37,006 bases of DNA from Alphaproteobacteria bacterium (GCA_016794305.1 JAEUKN010000013.1:1-37006); one strand, 5' to 3'. Positions 1 to 9,368 are shown, counted from the stretch's first letter. Made by a program: numbers and translations. The notes: generated from the letters alone by a model not told the origin.

Positions 1-338
1 AGCTCAAAGCCGCCCTCAATAAAGACTTCCGTACAAAATTGCTTACCTGTTAACGATTTAGTATTTTGCCCTGACTAATATGCCATGTGTCGCTCTAAAG
101 GGTTGAGTCATGAAAATTGTGTCTATGAGTATGATTTTAAATAATGAAAATATTCATAGCAAAATTTAACATATTTTTCAAGCAAAATTAAAAATGCGTA
201 CTTATCCCGAATTATTTAGGCGTTTATGGCTCTTTTTCTTGCGCCAAGAGTAGGATGAAGGGTAAATTCGGATGAGTTTGTCTGGTTGGTCCCCCTCAGA
301 CTCGGTTCAGAACTTCAGCATATAACACAGGAGCATAT
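1..338. other. Leading non-coding stretch
   Basis: I see no supportable gene here. In one frame the first 53 bases stay open to a TAA at 51-53 and could be the last 16 codons of a gene entering from the left, but another frame is equally open, so this is not called. Bases 110-200 are strongly AT-rich, which fits an upstream regulatory region for the gene at 339. I found no convincing -35/-10 pair. A ribosome binding site (AGGAG, 329-333) sits 5 bases before the ATG at 339. Confidence 0.4.
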
Positions 339-1412
339 ATGAAAATTTGGTATTTGTGGGAAGGTGATACGCACCAGGATAACAGCGGTTCATATGATGC
401 GTCGCGGCTGCGCGAGGTTGGCCGCAATCGCGGGCATGAGGTCCAAATTTTTACCCCCGATCAATTTAAATTGACGATTGGCGCGGTGGGTCATTCGGTG
501 GGGCATCAGGGGGCAAGTGAGTCCGAACATGCTCACGGGCAAAACAAATCCGCGCGGGCGATTTTTGTGGATGGGCAAATGAAGGAATTGCCCGACATTG
601 TGATCTCGCGCATTTATGCGGGGTCAACCGAACTGAGCATGACGATTTTGCGGCATTTACAGGCGTGCGGAGTGGCGGTGGTAAATGCGCCGCAGTCAAT
701 CAGTCAAGTGATTGATAAAATCCAGATGCTGCAGATTCTGGATGCTCACGGCATTGCGGTTCCCAAGACGTTATTTTCCAAATGCCCGATTGATCTGGCG
801 TTGATTGAACGTGAAATTGGCTTTCCAGTGGTGGTCAAGACGCTTAAAGGTGCGCGCGGCGGCGGGGTGTTCTTGTGTCAAAACGCCGAATCGGTGCGGG
901 ATGTGAGTGATTTATTGGTGAGTCATGGGTTGAGCGCGCCAATCTTATTGCAGAAATATGTGAGCGAGAGCCACGGGCGCGACATTCGGGCCTATTACGT
1001 TGGCGGTAAAGTTGTGGCGTGTATGGAGCGCACATCCACCGACGGCAGCTTTAAATCCAACATTGCCCGCGGCGGAATTGGTGAGCCGTGTGAAATGAAT
1101 GACGAGATGCGCCGATTGGTTCAGGCCAGTTGTGCTGCGCTCAAAATCGATATTGCGGCGGTTGATTTGTTGATGAGCGAAACCGGCTATTTGGTGTGCG
1201 GAGTGAATAGTTCGCCCAATCTTCACGGTGTGGAAAAATATGCGCAATTTGACATCGTGAATGTAATTTATGATTATATTGATCATCAATTGATTCCGCA
1301 GATTCCCTCAATTCTGGCGCATTCCAAAGAACAGGCAGCCCCCAAACGCGGGGCGATTCTGCCGGCCTTTCTCAACAAATTGAAATCCTTGCGCCAAAGC
1401 CATGTTGCTTAA
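339..1412 (+). CDS. RimK-like ATP-grasp ligase with an altered metal site
   Basis: A 357-residue protein of the RimK/alpha-L-glutamate ligase branch of the ATP-grasp superfamily. These enzymes form an acyl-phosphate on a carboxylate and couple it to an amine, typically adding glutamate to a protein or small-molecule end. The N-terminal pre-ATP-grasp domain carries a His/Ser/Gly-rich insertion at about residues 50-70. The ATP-grasp fold follows: VVVKTLKGARGGGV (about 164-177, ATP lysine), QKYV (205-208), GRDIRAYYV (213-221), KSNIARGG (239-246) and AAVD (Asp276, metal ligand). The last motif reads CGVNSSPNLHGVE; E. coli RimK has EVN there, so the metal-binding Glu is Gly288. Start fixed by AGGAG at 329-333. 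The gene overlaps the next by 11 bases. Family assignment is solid; substrate and catalytic activity are unknown. Confidence 0.8.
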   Translation: MKIWYLWEGDTHQDNSGSYDASRLREVGRNRGHEVQIFTPDQFKLTIGAVGHSVGHQGASESEHAHGQNKSARAIFVDGQMKELPDIVISRIYAGSTELSMTILRHLQACGVAVVNAPQSISQVIDKIQMLQILDAHGIAVPKTLFSKCPIDLALIEREIGFPVVVKTLKGARGGGVFLCQNAESVRDVSDLLVSHGLSAPILLQKYVSESHGRDIRAYYVGGKVVACMERTSTDGSFKSNIARGGIGEPCEMNDEMRRLVQASCAALKIDIAAVDLLMSETGYLVCGVNSSPNLHGVEKYAQFDIVNVIYDYIDHQLIPQIPSILAHSKEQAAPKRGAILPAFLNKLKSLRQSHVA

Positions 1413-1923
1413 GCCATATCATGGGATTATGCCCGTCATTGATGATACGGCCTTTATCGCCGATAACGTAGTTTTAACCGGTGATGTGACCATCGGCGCG
1501 ATGAGCAATATCTGGTACGGTGTCGTGATGCGCGGCGATGTCAACGACATTAAAATCGGCGCGCGCACCAATATTCAGGACGGATGCGTGATTCATACAT
1601 CACTCGGTGTTCAGGGAACCTATATCGGGGATGATGTCACGGTGGGGCATATGGCGTTGCTCCATGCCTGCACCATTGGCCATCGCGCCTTTATCGGCAT
1701 GCAGTCCCTGATTATGGATGAAGCGGTGATTGAGGATGAAGCGATGGTTGCCGCAGGATCGTTGGTTTCCCCCAAAAAACGTGTCCCGCGCCATCAATTA
1801 TGGGCCGGCCGCCCGGCGCGTTATGTCCGCGATATGACCGCGGCCGAAATTGAATATTTACAAATTTCCGCCGACAGATATGTTGCATTGGGGCAGGAAT
1901 ATAAATTATTATCCCCCTTATAA
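1402..1923 (+). CDS. Gamma-carbonic-anhydrase-family left-handed beta-helix protein
   Basis: 173 residues, the usual length for the YrdA/PaaY/CamH branch of gamma-carbonic anhydrases. The sequence shows hexapeptide repeats through about residue 125 and a C-terminal helix. Three zinc-ligand histidines are present at His65, His83 and His88, with the family's 18- and 5-residue spacing when the acidic loop is absent. Arg44, Asp46 and Gln59 occupy the other conserved active-site positions. The chain lacks the acidic loop of archaeal Cam, as in most bacterial homologues, whose CO2 hydration activity is often weak or redox-dependent. The start codon lies inside the 3' end of the ATP-grasp gene, so the two are probably translationally coupled. 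The family is certain; activity is inferred. Confidence 0.9.
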   Translation: MLLKPYHGIMPVIDDTAFIADNVVLTGDVTIGAMSNIWYGVVMRGDVNDIKIGARTNIQDGCVIHTSLGVQGTYIGDDVTVGHMALLHACTIGHRAFIGMQSLIMDEAVIEDEAMVAAGSLVSPKKRVPRHQLWAGRPARYVRDMTAAEIEYLQISADRYVALGQEYKLLSPL

Positions 1924-2001
1924 ACAATCCTGTTATTATCCTTAATATCCAATCATTCTTGTGCTTTCTCTTAAGCCCTTTAATTCTCAAAAGAGTGCAT
2001 C

Positions 2002-2967
2002 ATGTCCATTTCTTCTCTTGTGTCCCCGTATCAGGCATCCCAGATCCTTCCCGATAAAGCCTATAATGTCCGTGATGTTTTTGGGATTGAGTGTGATTGG
2101 ATCGTAAAGGGTTTTGCGCATGCTCTGCCCAATGTGCCCAATATTGATCCGACCTATCAATTCGATCATGATACGACTTTGGCTTTGCTCGCGGGTTTTG
2201 CGTTTAATCGCCGCGTGATGATTCAGGGCTTTCACGGCACCGGCAAATCCACCCATATTGAACAGGTGGCGGCGCGGCTCAATTGGCCGTGCGTGCGCGT
2301 GAATTTGGACAGTCATGTGAGCCGGATTGACCTGTTGGGTAAGGATATGATTGTCCTTAAGGACGGCAAACAAGTCACCGAATGGCGCGATGGCATCCTG
2401 CCGTGGGCCATTCAGCACCCTGTGGCATTGACATTCGATGAATATGACGCCGGGCGGCCCGATGTGATGTTTGTGATTCAGCGTGTGCTCGAAACCGACG
2501 GGCATTTGACCTTGTTGGATCAAAATCAAATTATTGTGCCGCATCCGGCGTTTCGGTTGTTTGCGACCTCAAACACTGTTGGGTTGGGTGATACAACCGG
2601 CCTATATCACGGTACGCATCAGCTCAATCAAGGGCAAATGGACCGGTGGAATATCGTGACTACTTTGAATTACCTGCCGCATGAGGAAGAGGTGAAAATT
2701 ATTTGTGCCAAAGTACCGGGGGAACATATTGAGGATGTCGCCAATATGGTGCGTTTGGCGGCGTTAACCCGCGAGGGATTCAGGAATGGCGACCTGTCCA
2801 CCCTGATGTCCCCGCGCACGGTGATTAGTTGGGCGGAAAACCACCGGATTTTTGGCAACCGCGAATTGGCGTTTCGCCTTAGTTTTTACAATAAATGTGA
2901 TGAGCTGGAACGTCCCGTGTTGCATGAATATTACCAGCGTTGCTTTGGGGTTGAGTTGGATTATTAA
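2002..2967 (+). CDS. cobS: Aerobic cobaltochelatase subunit CobS (AAA+ ATPase)
   Basis: A 321-residue MoxR-type AAA+ ATPase of typical CobS length. With CobT it forms the ATPase chaperone that drives CobN to insert cobalt into hydrogenobyrinic acid a,c-diamide in aerobic B12 synthesis. An N-terminal CobS-specific segment (about 1-60) precedes Walker [10 protein letters not shown] (76-84), Walker [10 protein letters not shown] (141-149) and a sensor-1 stretch [11 protein letters not shown]. cobT follows after 15 bases, so the two form one operon. No cobN or other corrin gene lies in this window. CobS-CobT pairs are also found near unrelated genes in many alphaproteobacteria, so a role outside B12 synthesis stays possible. 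The spacer upstream (1924-2001) holds no obvious promoter. Confidence 0.93.
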   Translation: MSISSLVSPYQASQILPDKAYNVRDVFGIECDWIVKGFAHALPNVPNIDPTYQFDHDTTLALLAGFAFNRRVMIQGFHGTGKSTHIEQVAARLNWPCVRVNLDSHVSRIDLLGKDMIVLKDGKQVTEWRDGILPWAIQHPVALTFDEYDAGRPDVMFVIQRVLETDGHLTLLDQNQIIVPHPAFRLFATSNTVGLGDTTGLYHGTHQLNQGQMDRWNIVTTLNYLPHEEEVKIICAKVPGEHIEDVANMVRLAALTREGFRNGDLSTLMSPRTVISWAENHRIFGNRELAFRLSFYNKCDELERPVLHEYYQRCFGVELDY

Positions 2968-2982
2968 GCGGGGATTTGGGTT

Positions 2983-4998
2983 ATGTCTCATTCACCAGCC
3001 GCCCCATCCGGCCCGCCTGTGCCGCCAGGCCCCGGCCTTCAGCCCGGAAAAAACCAAGCCGGTGACGTGTTTCGGGATGCGCAATCGGCCCTCATCCGCG
3101 CCATTGCGCAAAGGCGTGAATTGGATGTTTCTTATGTGCCGGCGGCCTTGATCCATCAAAAAATCTCGCAAATGCCTCTTGCTCAGGCACGTCTATCTGC
3201 TCATTCCGGCAAAGCGGGGGAGGGGATTTCACCAAGCGAAAAATCGTTGATGCGGGCGGAGGCAGATTTCGAAGGGCTGCGGTTAAAATATCATGATTCG
3301 GCTCTCCATCAGCGGGGCAAAAACTATGATGACCGCGCGGCGGTGATGCTCGATTCGCTTGAACGTGCGCGGCTGGAAATATTGGGTGCCCGCAGTTATA
3401 AAGGCATGAGCGATAATTTCGATCAATCCTTTGCCCTACGCGCGGCCCAGATGGGATACCATCACCTGAACACGCCGCGCCTTGATACGATGTCCGATGC
3501 CGTTTATCTGTGGATGAAGATGCAGGCAAATGGCATGGATGCGCGCGACTTACCGCCGCAGGTTCGGCATTTTTATCATGTTTGGCAAGATTGGCTCAAT
3601 GAACATCTCTCAAAGGTTGATTTCGATCAAGTATCGACCATGATCAACTCACAGGCGCATTTCGCGAGATTTTCAAAAAAATTGCTCCATCGCTGGAATT
3701 TGATTGATGCGTTAGATGAGGATGAAGACGGAGAAAACGATCATCATTCAAACTCCAAAAACGGAAAGAAACAACAGTCTCCAGACACCGATAGTGACTC
3801 GGAAGGCCTTGAAGCTGCTGAAGACTCTCGTGATCATAACGATCAAGATACGCGCGCGGATGATGAGGAGGGGGGCGAAAACGCAGACACGGAGGGCGAT
3901 GGACAAGCTTGGGATGACGGGGAGAGCGGGGAGCATGAGGACTCAGGCCTAAACCAAAAAACGGGAATGGATCAGGAGCCGGACGGGCAGGGGGCAGGCG
4001 CAAATGATGATGATTTCGGTGGTGCTCAACCCTATGGCGATATTCGCTCCAACCGCGACGCAGCCAATCATGTGGGCACGATTTATCCGATTTATTGCAC
4101 GCAGTATGATGAAGTGATTGATGCCGCGGAGTTGGCGGATTTTGAGGAATTATACCGGCTGCGCGCGATGCTGGATAAACATTTGGCACATTTGCAGCCG
4201 CTGATTGCCAAGCTGGCCAATCGTTTGCAACGGAAATTATTGGCGCAACAGCAGCGATCCTGGCTGTTTGACCGTGAGGAAGGATATTTGGACAGTGCGC
4301 GGCTGGCGCGGGTGATCGCCAATCCGTCTATGCCGCTCACCTTTAAACAGGAAAAGGAAATTCCGTTTAAGGATACGGTGGTCACGTTGTTGTTGGATAA
4401 CTCCGGGTCTATGCGTGGCCGTCCGATTATGATTGCGGCGATGTGTGCCGATATTTTGGCCAGAACGTTAGAGCGTTGCGCGGTTAAGGTTGAAATTTTG
4501 GGCTTCACGACAAAAATGTGGAAGGGCGGCAGGTCCCGCGAATTATGGATGGAAAACGGCCGCCCGCCGCATCCCGGGCGGCTCAATGATTTGCGGCATA
4601 TTATTTATAAATCCGCCGATCAACCGATGCGCCGCGCCCGCAAGAATCTGGGATTGATGCTCAAAGAAGGGATATTAAAGGAAAATATAGACGGGGAGGC
4701 CCTAGTGTGGGCCTATAACCGCCTTGCGCTGCGGGCGGAGGAACGTAAAATCCTGATGGTGATCTCAGACGGTGCGCCGGTGGATGATTCCACTTTGGCG
4801 GCCAATCCCGCGAATATGTTGGAACATGATTTGCGGCATGTCATCGCCCGCATTGAAATGATTAACAAAGTACACCTAACGGCCATCGGCATCGGCCATG
4901 ACGTGACGCGATATTACCAAAATTCCATGATGATTCATGATCCGTCAGAACTGGGGGAGGCATTAATTGCCAATCTCTCAACTTTGTTTGATAATTAA
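2983..4998 (+). CDS. cobT: Aerobic cobaltochelatase subunit CobT (VWA protein)
   Basis: 671 residues, close to the usual CobT length. The N-terminal helical CobT domain (about 25-240) is followed by a long acidic, low-complexity linker rich in Asp, Glu, Gly and Asn (about 244-345). The C-terminal part is a von Willebrand A domain with an intact MIDAS motif, DNSGS at 472-476, in the context [12 protein letters not shown]. CobT forms stacked hexameric rings with CobS and uses the metal-ion site to engage CobN. The first residues are a Pro/Gly-rich tail. The ATG at 2983 follows cobS by 15 bases. The acidic linker is normal for the family. I see no downstream terminator in 4999-5068. Confidence 0.93.
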   Translation: MSHSPAAPSGPPVPPGPGLQPGKNQAGDVFRDAQSALIRAIAQRRELDVSYVPAALIHQKISQMPLAQARLSAHSGKAGEGISPSEKSLMRAEADFEGLRLKYHDSALHQRGKNYDDRAAVMLDSLERARLEILGARSYKGMSDNFDQSFALRAAQMGYHHLNTPRLDTMSDAVYLWMKMQANGMDARDLPPQVRHFYHVWQDWLNEHLSKVDFDQVSTMINSQAHFARFSKKLLHRWNLIDALDEDEDGENDHHSNSKNGKKQQSPDTDSDSEGLEAAEDSRDHNDQDTRADDEEGGENADTEGDGQAWDDGESGEHEDSGLNQKTGMDQEPDGQGAGANDDDFGGAQPYGDIRSNRDAANHVGTIYPIYCTQYDEVIDAAELADFEELYRLRAMLDKHLAHLQPLIAKLANRLQRKLLAQQQRSWLFDREEGYLDSARLARVIANPSMPLTFKQEKEIPFKDTVVTLLLDNSGSMRGRPIMIAAMCADILARTLERCAVKVEILGFTTKMWKGGRSRELWMENGRPPHPGRLNDLRHIIYKSADQPMRRARKNLGLMLKEGILKENIDGEALVWAYNRLALRAEERKILMVISDGAPVDDSTLAANPANMLEHDLRHVIARIEMINKVHLTAIGIGHDVTRYYQNSMMIHDPSELGEALIANLSTLFDN

Positions 4999-5068
4999 TT
5001 CTCGACTATCGGTCTATGTTCTGGCATTTCTGTAGTACATTGAACCCAAACGAGTATATATTAAGCCC

Positions 5069-6043
5069 ATGAATGCACCGTTGCGCACGCCGAATGACCC
5101 ATCCTCGAACTCTCTGATTTTACCGCTGATCGCCAAGAGGTGGGAACCGAGGGGGGGGCAGAGGGACGAGAAGGCGGGTGATAAGGGGTATGAGCTGATC
5201 GACAGCGGCCATGGCCGAAAATTGGAACGATACGGCAAGATTATTGTGGATCGCCCGGAACCCCAGGCATTGTGGGATATGTCGTTGCCACCCAAGGAAT
5301 GGGAGTGCGCGCATGCGCGCTTCACCAATTCGGGGGACGAAGAACAAGATGCGGGAAAATGGAAGATCAACCGCGATGTGCCGGATTCTTGGGCCGTGGA
5401 ATGGCAAAATATTCGCATGATGTGTCGCCTGATGTCCTTTCGCCACATGGGCTTATTCCCTGAGCAACAGACCCATTGGCAATGGGTGAATGACCAAATT
5501 CATGCGGCAGGGCGGCCATTAAATATTCTCAATCTTTTTGCCTATACGGGTGCCGCCAGCCTCTCTGCCGCCGCGAGCGATGCGGGGGTGCAGGTTACGC
5601 ATGTCGATGCCTCCAAAAAAGCCATCCAGTGGGCCAAAGAAAACCAAGAGGCCAGTGGATTAACTCATTGCCCCATCAGGTGGATTTGTGATGACGCCAA
5701 GGCCTTCGTGGCGCGTGAATTGCGGCGCGGGCGCACATATGACGGCATTATTCTTGACCCCCCCAAATTTGGCCGCGGACCCAATGGCGAAAGATGGCAA
5801 ATTGAAGAAGATTTGCCGCAATTTTTAAGGGACTGCGCCGCGTTGCTCAGTGACCGCCCCAGCTTCATGATCCTCACTGCCTATGCCATGCGCCTGTCCT
5901 CAATATCATTGGGCGCGGCGTTGCGGGATGTAACAAAAAATTTGGGCGGTGAATGCCAATCCGGGGAATTACTGATTGCGCAAAAAAACGGCGACCGTTT
6001 TTTATCCACCTCCCTCTTCGCGCGGTGGCGGGCGACAGCATGA
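5069..6043 (+). CDS. Class I SAM-dependent methyltransferase, RlmI/PF10672-like (probable rRNA)
   Basis: 324 residues with a Rossmann methyltransferase fold in the C-terminal half. Motif I is LNLFAYTGAASL (154-165), the acidic SAM ribose contact follows at THVDAS (177-182), and motif IV is LDPPKFGRG (229-237). The FAYTG and DPPKFG patterns are those of 23S rRNA m5C methyltransferases related to RlmI/RlmK. The N-terminal 140 residues look like the substrate-binding part, but no clear PUA domain is visible, so the target base is not assigned. A run of eight G lies at 5151-5158 within codons 28-30. The stop overlaps the next start (ATGA at 6040-6043), so the two RNA methyltransferases are coupled. 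The ATG at 5069 gives the full family-like N-terminus but has no strong ribosome binding site. Confidence 0.8.
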   Translation: MNAPLRTPNDPSSNSLILPLIAKRWEPRGGQRDEKAGDKGYELIDSGHGRKLERYGKIIVDRPEPQALWDMSLPPKEWECAHARFTNSGDEEQDAGKWKINRDVPDSWAVEWQNIRMMCRLMSFRHMGLFPEQQTHWQWVNDQIHAAGRPLNILNLFAYTGAASLSAAASDAGVQVTHVDASKKAIQWAKENQEASGLTHCPIRWICDDAKAFVARELRRGRTYDGIILDPPKFGRGPNGERWQIEEDLPQFLRDCAALLSDRPSFMILTAYAMRLSSISLGAALRDVTKNLGGECQSGELLIAQKNGDRFLSTSLFARWRATA

Positions 6044-6921
6044 CCGTGAAAATAATTACATCCCCAAGCAATCCGATCATCAAGGATATCAAGGCGTTGG
6101 AGCTGCGCAAGCGCCGCAAAGAAAGCGGGTTGTTTATCGTGGAGGGGCTGCGCGCGGTGCGCGAGGGCGTAGAGCTTGGTTTTGCGCTCAAATACCTTGC
6201 CTATCACCAGAAATTAGAGAAAAAGCAAGAGCTGGGGGAGGTCGTGGGAGCGTGCGAGGCCGCCAAAGGCTTAGTATTAGAAGTCAATGAAGATGTGTTG
6301 GAAAAAATATCGCGCAAGGATAACCCGCAATCTGTGATCGGTGTTTTTGAACAAAAACTCTCTAGGCTGCCCTCAACCACGGAGAAGGAGGAAAAGGGGG
6401 GAGTGCGTGAGGGTCCAAAACGCCCGCAGAGATTCTCAAAACTAGTGGTGTTGGAACAGGTGCGCGACCCGGGAAATTTGGGTACCATCATTCGCACGGT
6501 GGATGCCGTTGCGGCGGACGGGGTGGTGATGGTCGGGGCATGTTGTGACCCGTATTCGATTGAATGCGTGCGGGCCAGCATGGGATCGATTTTTGCCGTG
6601 CCGATTTACCAAGCGGACGCATCAGACTTCTTGGATTGGGTGGTACAGTGGCGGGAGGGAGCGGAAAACAAGATTGGAACGGTCATTGCCACCGCACTTC
6701 AGGGAGCGATGGATTTTCGCGATTACATCCACCAACCGGGCCAACCTTATCTATTGCTCATGGGCAATGAACAGGCAGGCTTGTCGGCTGACCTGCGCCA
6801 TGCGGCGGATGTGATCATTAAACTTCCCATGATCGGCCGCGCGGATAGCCTGAATTTGGCTGTCTCTACGGGCATTTGCCTTTACGCGCTGGAGCATTTA
6901 ATCGGCAATCAAGCCCCCTGA
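6040..6921 (+). CDS. TrmH/SpoU-family RNA 2'-O-methyltransferase
   Basis: A 293-residue SPOUT methyltransferase. The N-terminal substrate-binding domain (about 1-105) starts with ITSPSNPIIKDIKAL, typical of RlmB-like rRNA methyltransferases. The catalytic domain contains motif 1 RDPGNLGTIIRT (142-153; Asn146, Arg152), motif 2 LLMGNEQAGLS (239-249) and motif 3 with RADSLNLAVSTGI (267-279). These form the trefoil knot that binds SAM. Between the domains lies a charged low-complexity insert (about 110-132; Lys/Glu/Arg/Pro). I chose ATG 6040 because it gives a 4-base ATGA overlap with the previous gene and places the conserved start at residue 1; a longer in-frame extension upstream would overlap that gene by about 90 bases. 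The exact nucleotide modified is unknown. Confidence 0.87.
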   Translation: MTVKIITSPSNPIIKDIKALELRKRRKESGLFIVEGLRAVREGVELGFALKYLAYHQKLEKKQELGEVVGACEAAKGLVLEVNEDVLEKISRKDNPQSVIGVFEQKLSRLPSTTEKEEKGGVREGPKRPQRFSKLVVLEQVRDPGNLGTIIRTVDAVAADGVVMVGACCDPYSIECVRASMGSIFAVPIYQADASDFLDWVVQWREGAENKIGTVIATALQGAMDFRDYIHQPGQPYLLLMGNEQAGLSADLRHAADVIIKLPMIGRADSLNLAVSTGICLYALEHLIGNQAP

Positions 6922-6942
6922 ACATGTATATTGAAAACTATC

Positions 6943-6972
6943 TTGTAGCTTTGGGCGCGAGATTTATATAAG
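6943..6972 (+). promoter_or_regulatory. Possible sigma70-type promoter for glgX
   Basis: TTGTAG (6943-6948) and TATAAG (6967-6972) are separated by 18 bases, leaving a leader of about 40 bases before the ATG at 7021. The match is partial and rests on pattern alone. Confidence 0.35.
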
Positions 6973-7020
6973 ATTTGCGTTCACGCGTTATAGGTTTAAA
7001 AGCTAGTCGGTTGAATTTAT

Positions 7021-9180
7021 ATGAAAGATTTTGTATTAAAAGAAGGCAATCCTTATCCGCTGGGGGCGACATGGGACGGGCAGGGGACGAATTTTTCAAT
7101 CTTTTCGGCACATGCCACGCGGGTTGAGTTATGCTTGTTTGATGCCCAAGGCGAGAGGGAAGATCACCGTATTGCCCTGCCTGAATATACGGATGAGGTT
7201 TGGCATGGTTATTTACAAGGTGTCGGCCCGGGGCAAATCTATGGATATCGCGTCTATGGCCCCTATGAGCCAAAGGACGGGCATCGGTTTAACCCAAATA
7301 AATTGTTGCTTGATCCTTATGCCAAACAGCATCATGGCGAAATAAAGTGGGACCCTGCGTGTTACGGCTATACCATTGGATCGCCCGATAAAGATTTATC
7401 ATTTGATATCCGCGATAGCGCGCCTTTTGTGCCAAAATGTGTGGTTACGGACCATAGTTTTGATTGGAAAGGTCAGGCCAGTCGTCCCTTTATCCCATGG
7501 AACGAGACGATTATTTATGAGACCCATGTTAAGGGGTTTACCAAATTACACCCGCATATTGAAGAAAGACTTCGCGGTACCTATGCCGGTTTTGGTCAGA
7601 AAGAGGTGCTTGGCTATATCAAAAATTTGGGAGTGACAACGATTGAGTTGCTGCCCATTCATACTTTTTTGAATGATAGTTATTTGCTTGAAAAAGGATT
7701 GGTGAATTACTGGGGCTATAATTCCATCGGGTATTTTGCCCCGGACCCACGCTATGCCGCCAATAAAAAACGCGCATTGCATGAATTTAAGCATATGGTG
7801 TCCCAGTGTCATGATATGGGCTTAGAAGTTGTGCTGGACGTGGTTTATAACCATACGGCGGAGGGGAATGAGAATGGTCCGACTCTCTCCTTCCGCGGCA
7901 TCGACAATCTGTCCTATTACCGACTTATGCCGAATGACAAACGTTTTTATATTAACGATACGGGAACGGGCAACACGCTCAATATCACCCATTCGCGGGT
8001 AATGCAGATGGTGACTGATTCACTAAGATATTGGGTTCATGAAGCGCATGTGGATGGGTTTCGTTTTGATCTGGGGATTGTGTTGGCCCGTGAAATGGAC
8101 GGATTCGACAGCTCTAGCGGGTTTTTAAAAGTCGTGACCCAAGATCCAATACTCAACTCGGTTAAGATGATCGCCGAGCCATGGGATTGCGGACCGGGCG
8201 GATATGTGGTGGGGGGGTTTCCCCCCGGATGGGCGGAATGGAATGATAAATTTCGCGACCAGGTGCGCGAGTTTTGGAAGGGTAGCAGTAATGCTACCAA
8301 ATTGGCCTCTCGGTTACTGGCATCGAGCGATGTATTCAACCACTCAGGGCGTAAGCCTTGGGCCAGCGTGAATTTCATTACAGCACATGACGGATTTACG
8401 CTCAATGACTTGGTGAGCTATGATAGAAAGCATAATGAAGCCAATTTGGATCATAATAAGGATGGCAGCGATAATAACCATTCATGGAATTGTGGCATAG
8501 AAGGCGCAACGGATAACGAGGATATTAACTTCCTGCGTAACCGTCAGGTGCGCAATATGTTGGCGACATTGCTCCTATCCCAGGGAACGCCGATGCTGCT
8601 GGCGGGGGATGAGATGCGTCATTCTCAGGCTGGAAACAATAACGCCTATTGTCAGGATAATGAAATTAGCTGGCTGAATTGGGAGATGACGGACGAAAAA
8701 AAATCCCTGATTGCCTTTGTCACCGCCCTGATAGAGATGCGCAAGAAATATCATATTTTGCGGCATAATCGCTTCTTTACCGGTGCCTATGATGATGAGT
8801 TGGAAGTCAAGGACGCAACCTGGATCAGGGCAGATGGTGTGGAGCTAAAGCCAAAAGATTGGGCGGACAATATTATGCGGTGCTTTGGGGTGATTCTGGA
8901 TGGGCGCACCCAAACCACCGGTATTCACCGTAAAGGGAAAGAGGTCACATTGCTGATTATCCTGAATGCCCATCATGATTTGGTGAAATTTACCATGCCG
9001 CCCTGTATGGGTGGTGACGTATGGAAACGAATTTTTGATACTAATATTCTGGCCGATAGCGATAGTGACAGCATCAAAGAGCAATATTCCATTCATGTGG
9101 GCGATATTTATGATGTGACCGGTCGATCGGTGCTGGTGTTTGCGCTTGAGCTGAATGAGGAAGCCCCCGCATTGGAATAG
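7021..9180 (+). CDS. glgX: Glycogen debranching enzyme GlgX (GH13)
   Basis: 719 residues, the normal length for GlgX/isoamylase-type debranching enzymes, which hydrolyse alpha-1,6 branches of limit-dextrin glycogen. An N-terminal carbohydrate-binding domain (about 8-150; PYPLGATWDGQGTNFSIFS) precedes the GH13 barrel. Barrel motifs are DVVYNHTAEG (273-282), GFRFDLG with nucleophile Asp350, IAEPWD with acid/base Glu386, and FITAHDGFTLND with Asp457. No other glycogen gene (glgA, B, C, P) is in the window, so it stands as a monocistron between a methyltransferase gene and tRNA-Phe. A GC hairpin of seven G, three T and six C lies inside the frame at 8211-8226, over the conserved GGFPPG segment. 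The ribosome binding site is weak. Confidence 0.93.
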   Translation: MKDFVLKEGNPYPLGATWDGQGTNFSIFSAHATRVELCLFDAQGEREDHRIALPEYTDEVWHGYLQGVGPGQIYGYRVYGPYEPKDGHRFNPNKLLLDPYAKQHHGEIKWDPACYGYTIGSPDKDLSFDIRDSAPFVPKCVVTDHSFDWKGQASRPFIPWNETIIYETHVKGFTKLHPHIEERLRGTYAGFGQKEVLGYIKNLGVTTIELLPIHTFLNDSYLLEKGLVNYWGYNSIGYFAPDPRYAANKKRALHEFKHMVSQCHDMGLEVVLDVVYNHTAEGNENGPTLSFRGIDNLSYYRLMPNDKRFYINDTGTGNTLNITHSRVMQMVTDSLRYWVHEAHVDGFRFDLGIVLAREMDGFDSSSGFLKVVTQDPILNSVKMIAEPWDCGPGGYVVGGFPPGWAEWNDKFRDQVREFWKGSSNATKLASRLLASSDVFNHSGRKPWASVNFITAHDGFTLNDLVSYDRKHNEANLDHNKDGSDNNHSWNCGIEGATDNEDINFLRNRQVRNMLATLLLSQGTPMLLAGDEMRHSQAGNNNAYCQDNEISWLNWEMTDEKKSLIAFVTALIEMRKKYHILRHNRFFTGAYDDELEVKDATWIRADGVELKPKDWADNIMRCFGVILDGRTQTTGIHRKGKEVTLLIILNAHHDLVKFTMPPCMGGDVWKRIFDTNILADSDSDSIKEQYSIHVGDIYDVTGRSVLVFALELNEEAPALE

Positions 9181-9235
9181 AACCATCACCGGAATAAAAT
9201 CATGACGATAAACTGTAATATCTGCAAAAATGCTC

Positions 9236-9264
9236 TGGACAAACAATCGGTAATTCTCTATAAA
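9236..9264 (+). promoter_or_regulatory. Promoter of tRNA-Phe
   Basis: TGGACA (9236-9241) and TATAAA (9259-9264) with a 17-base spacer. The predicted start at about 9271 lies some 20 bases before the tRNA, a usual distance for a tRNA leader. The spacing and near-consensus boxes make this one of the better promoters in the window. Confidence 0.65.
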
Positions 9265-9292
9265 CCTTCCACACCGAACTGATTTCTCAAGT

Positions 9293-9368
9293 GCCTAAGT
9301 AGCTCAGTCGGTAGAGCAAGCGACTGAAAATCGCTGTGTCGCTGGTTCGATTCCGGCCTTAGGCACCA
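9293..9368 (+). tRNA. tRNA-Phe (GAA)
   Basis: A complete 76-base cloverleaf. The acceptor stem is GCCTAAG paired with CTTAGGC, followed by discriminator A and an encoded CCA (9366-9368). The D-arm is GCTC/GAGC with loop AGTCGGTA, and the anticodon stem is AGCGA/TCGCT with loop CTGAAAA, giving anticodon GAA. The T-arm is GCTGG/CCGGC (one G-T pair) with loop TTCGATT. No clear T-tract terminator follows; a run of six T begins at 9369. Confidence 0.97.

Noticed and set aside
110..169. ATG-initiated frame of 19 codons
   Set aside because: Very short, AT-rich, no ribosome binding site and no recognisable composition.
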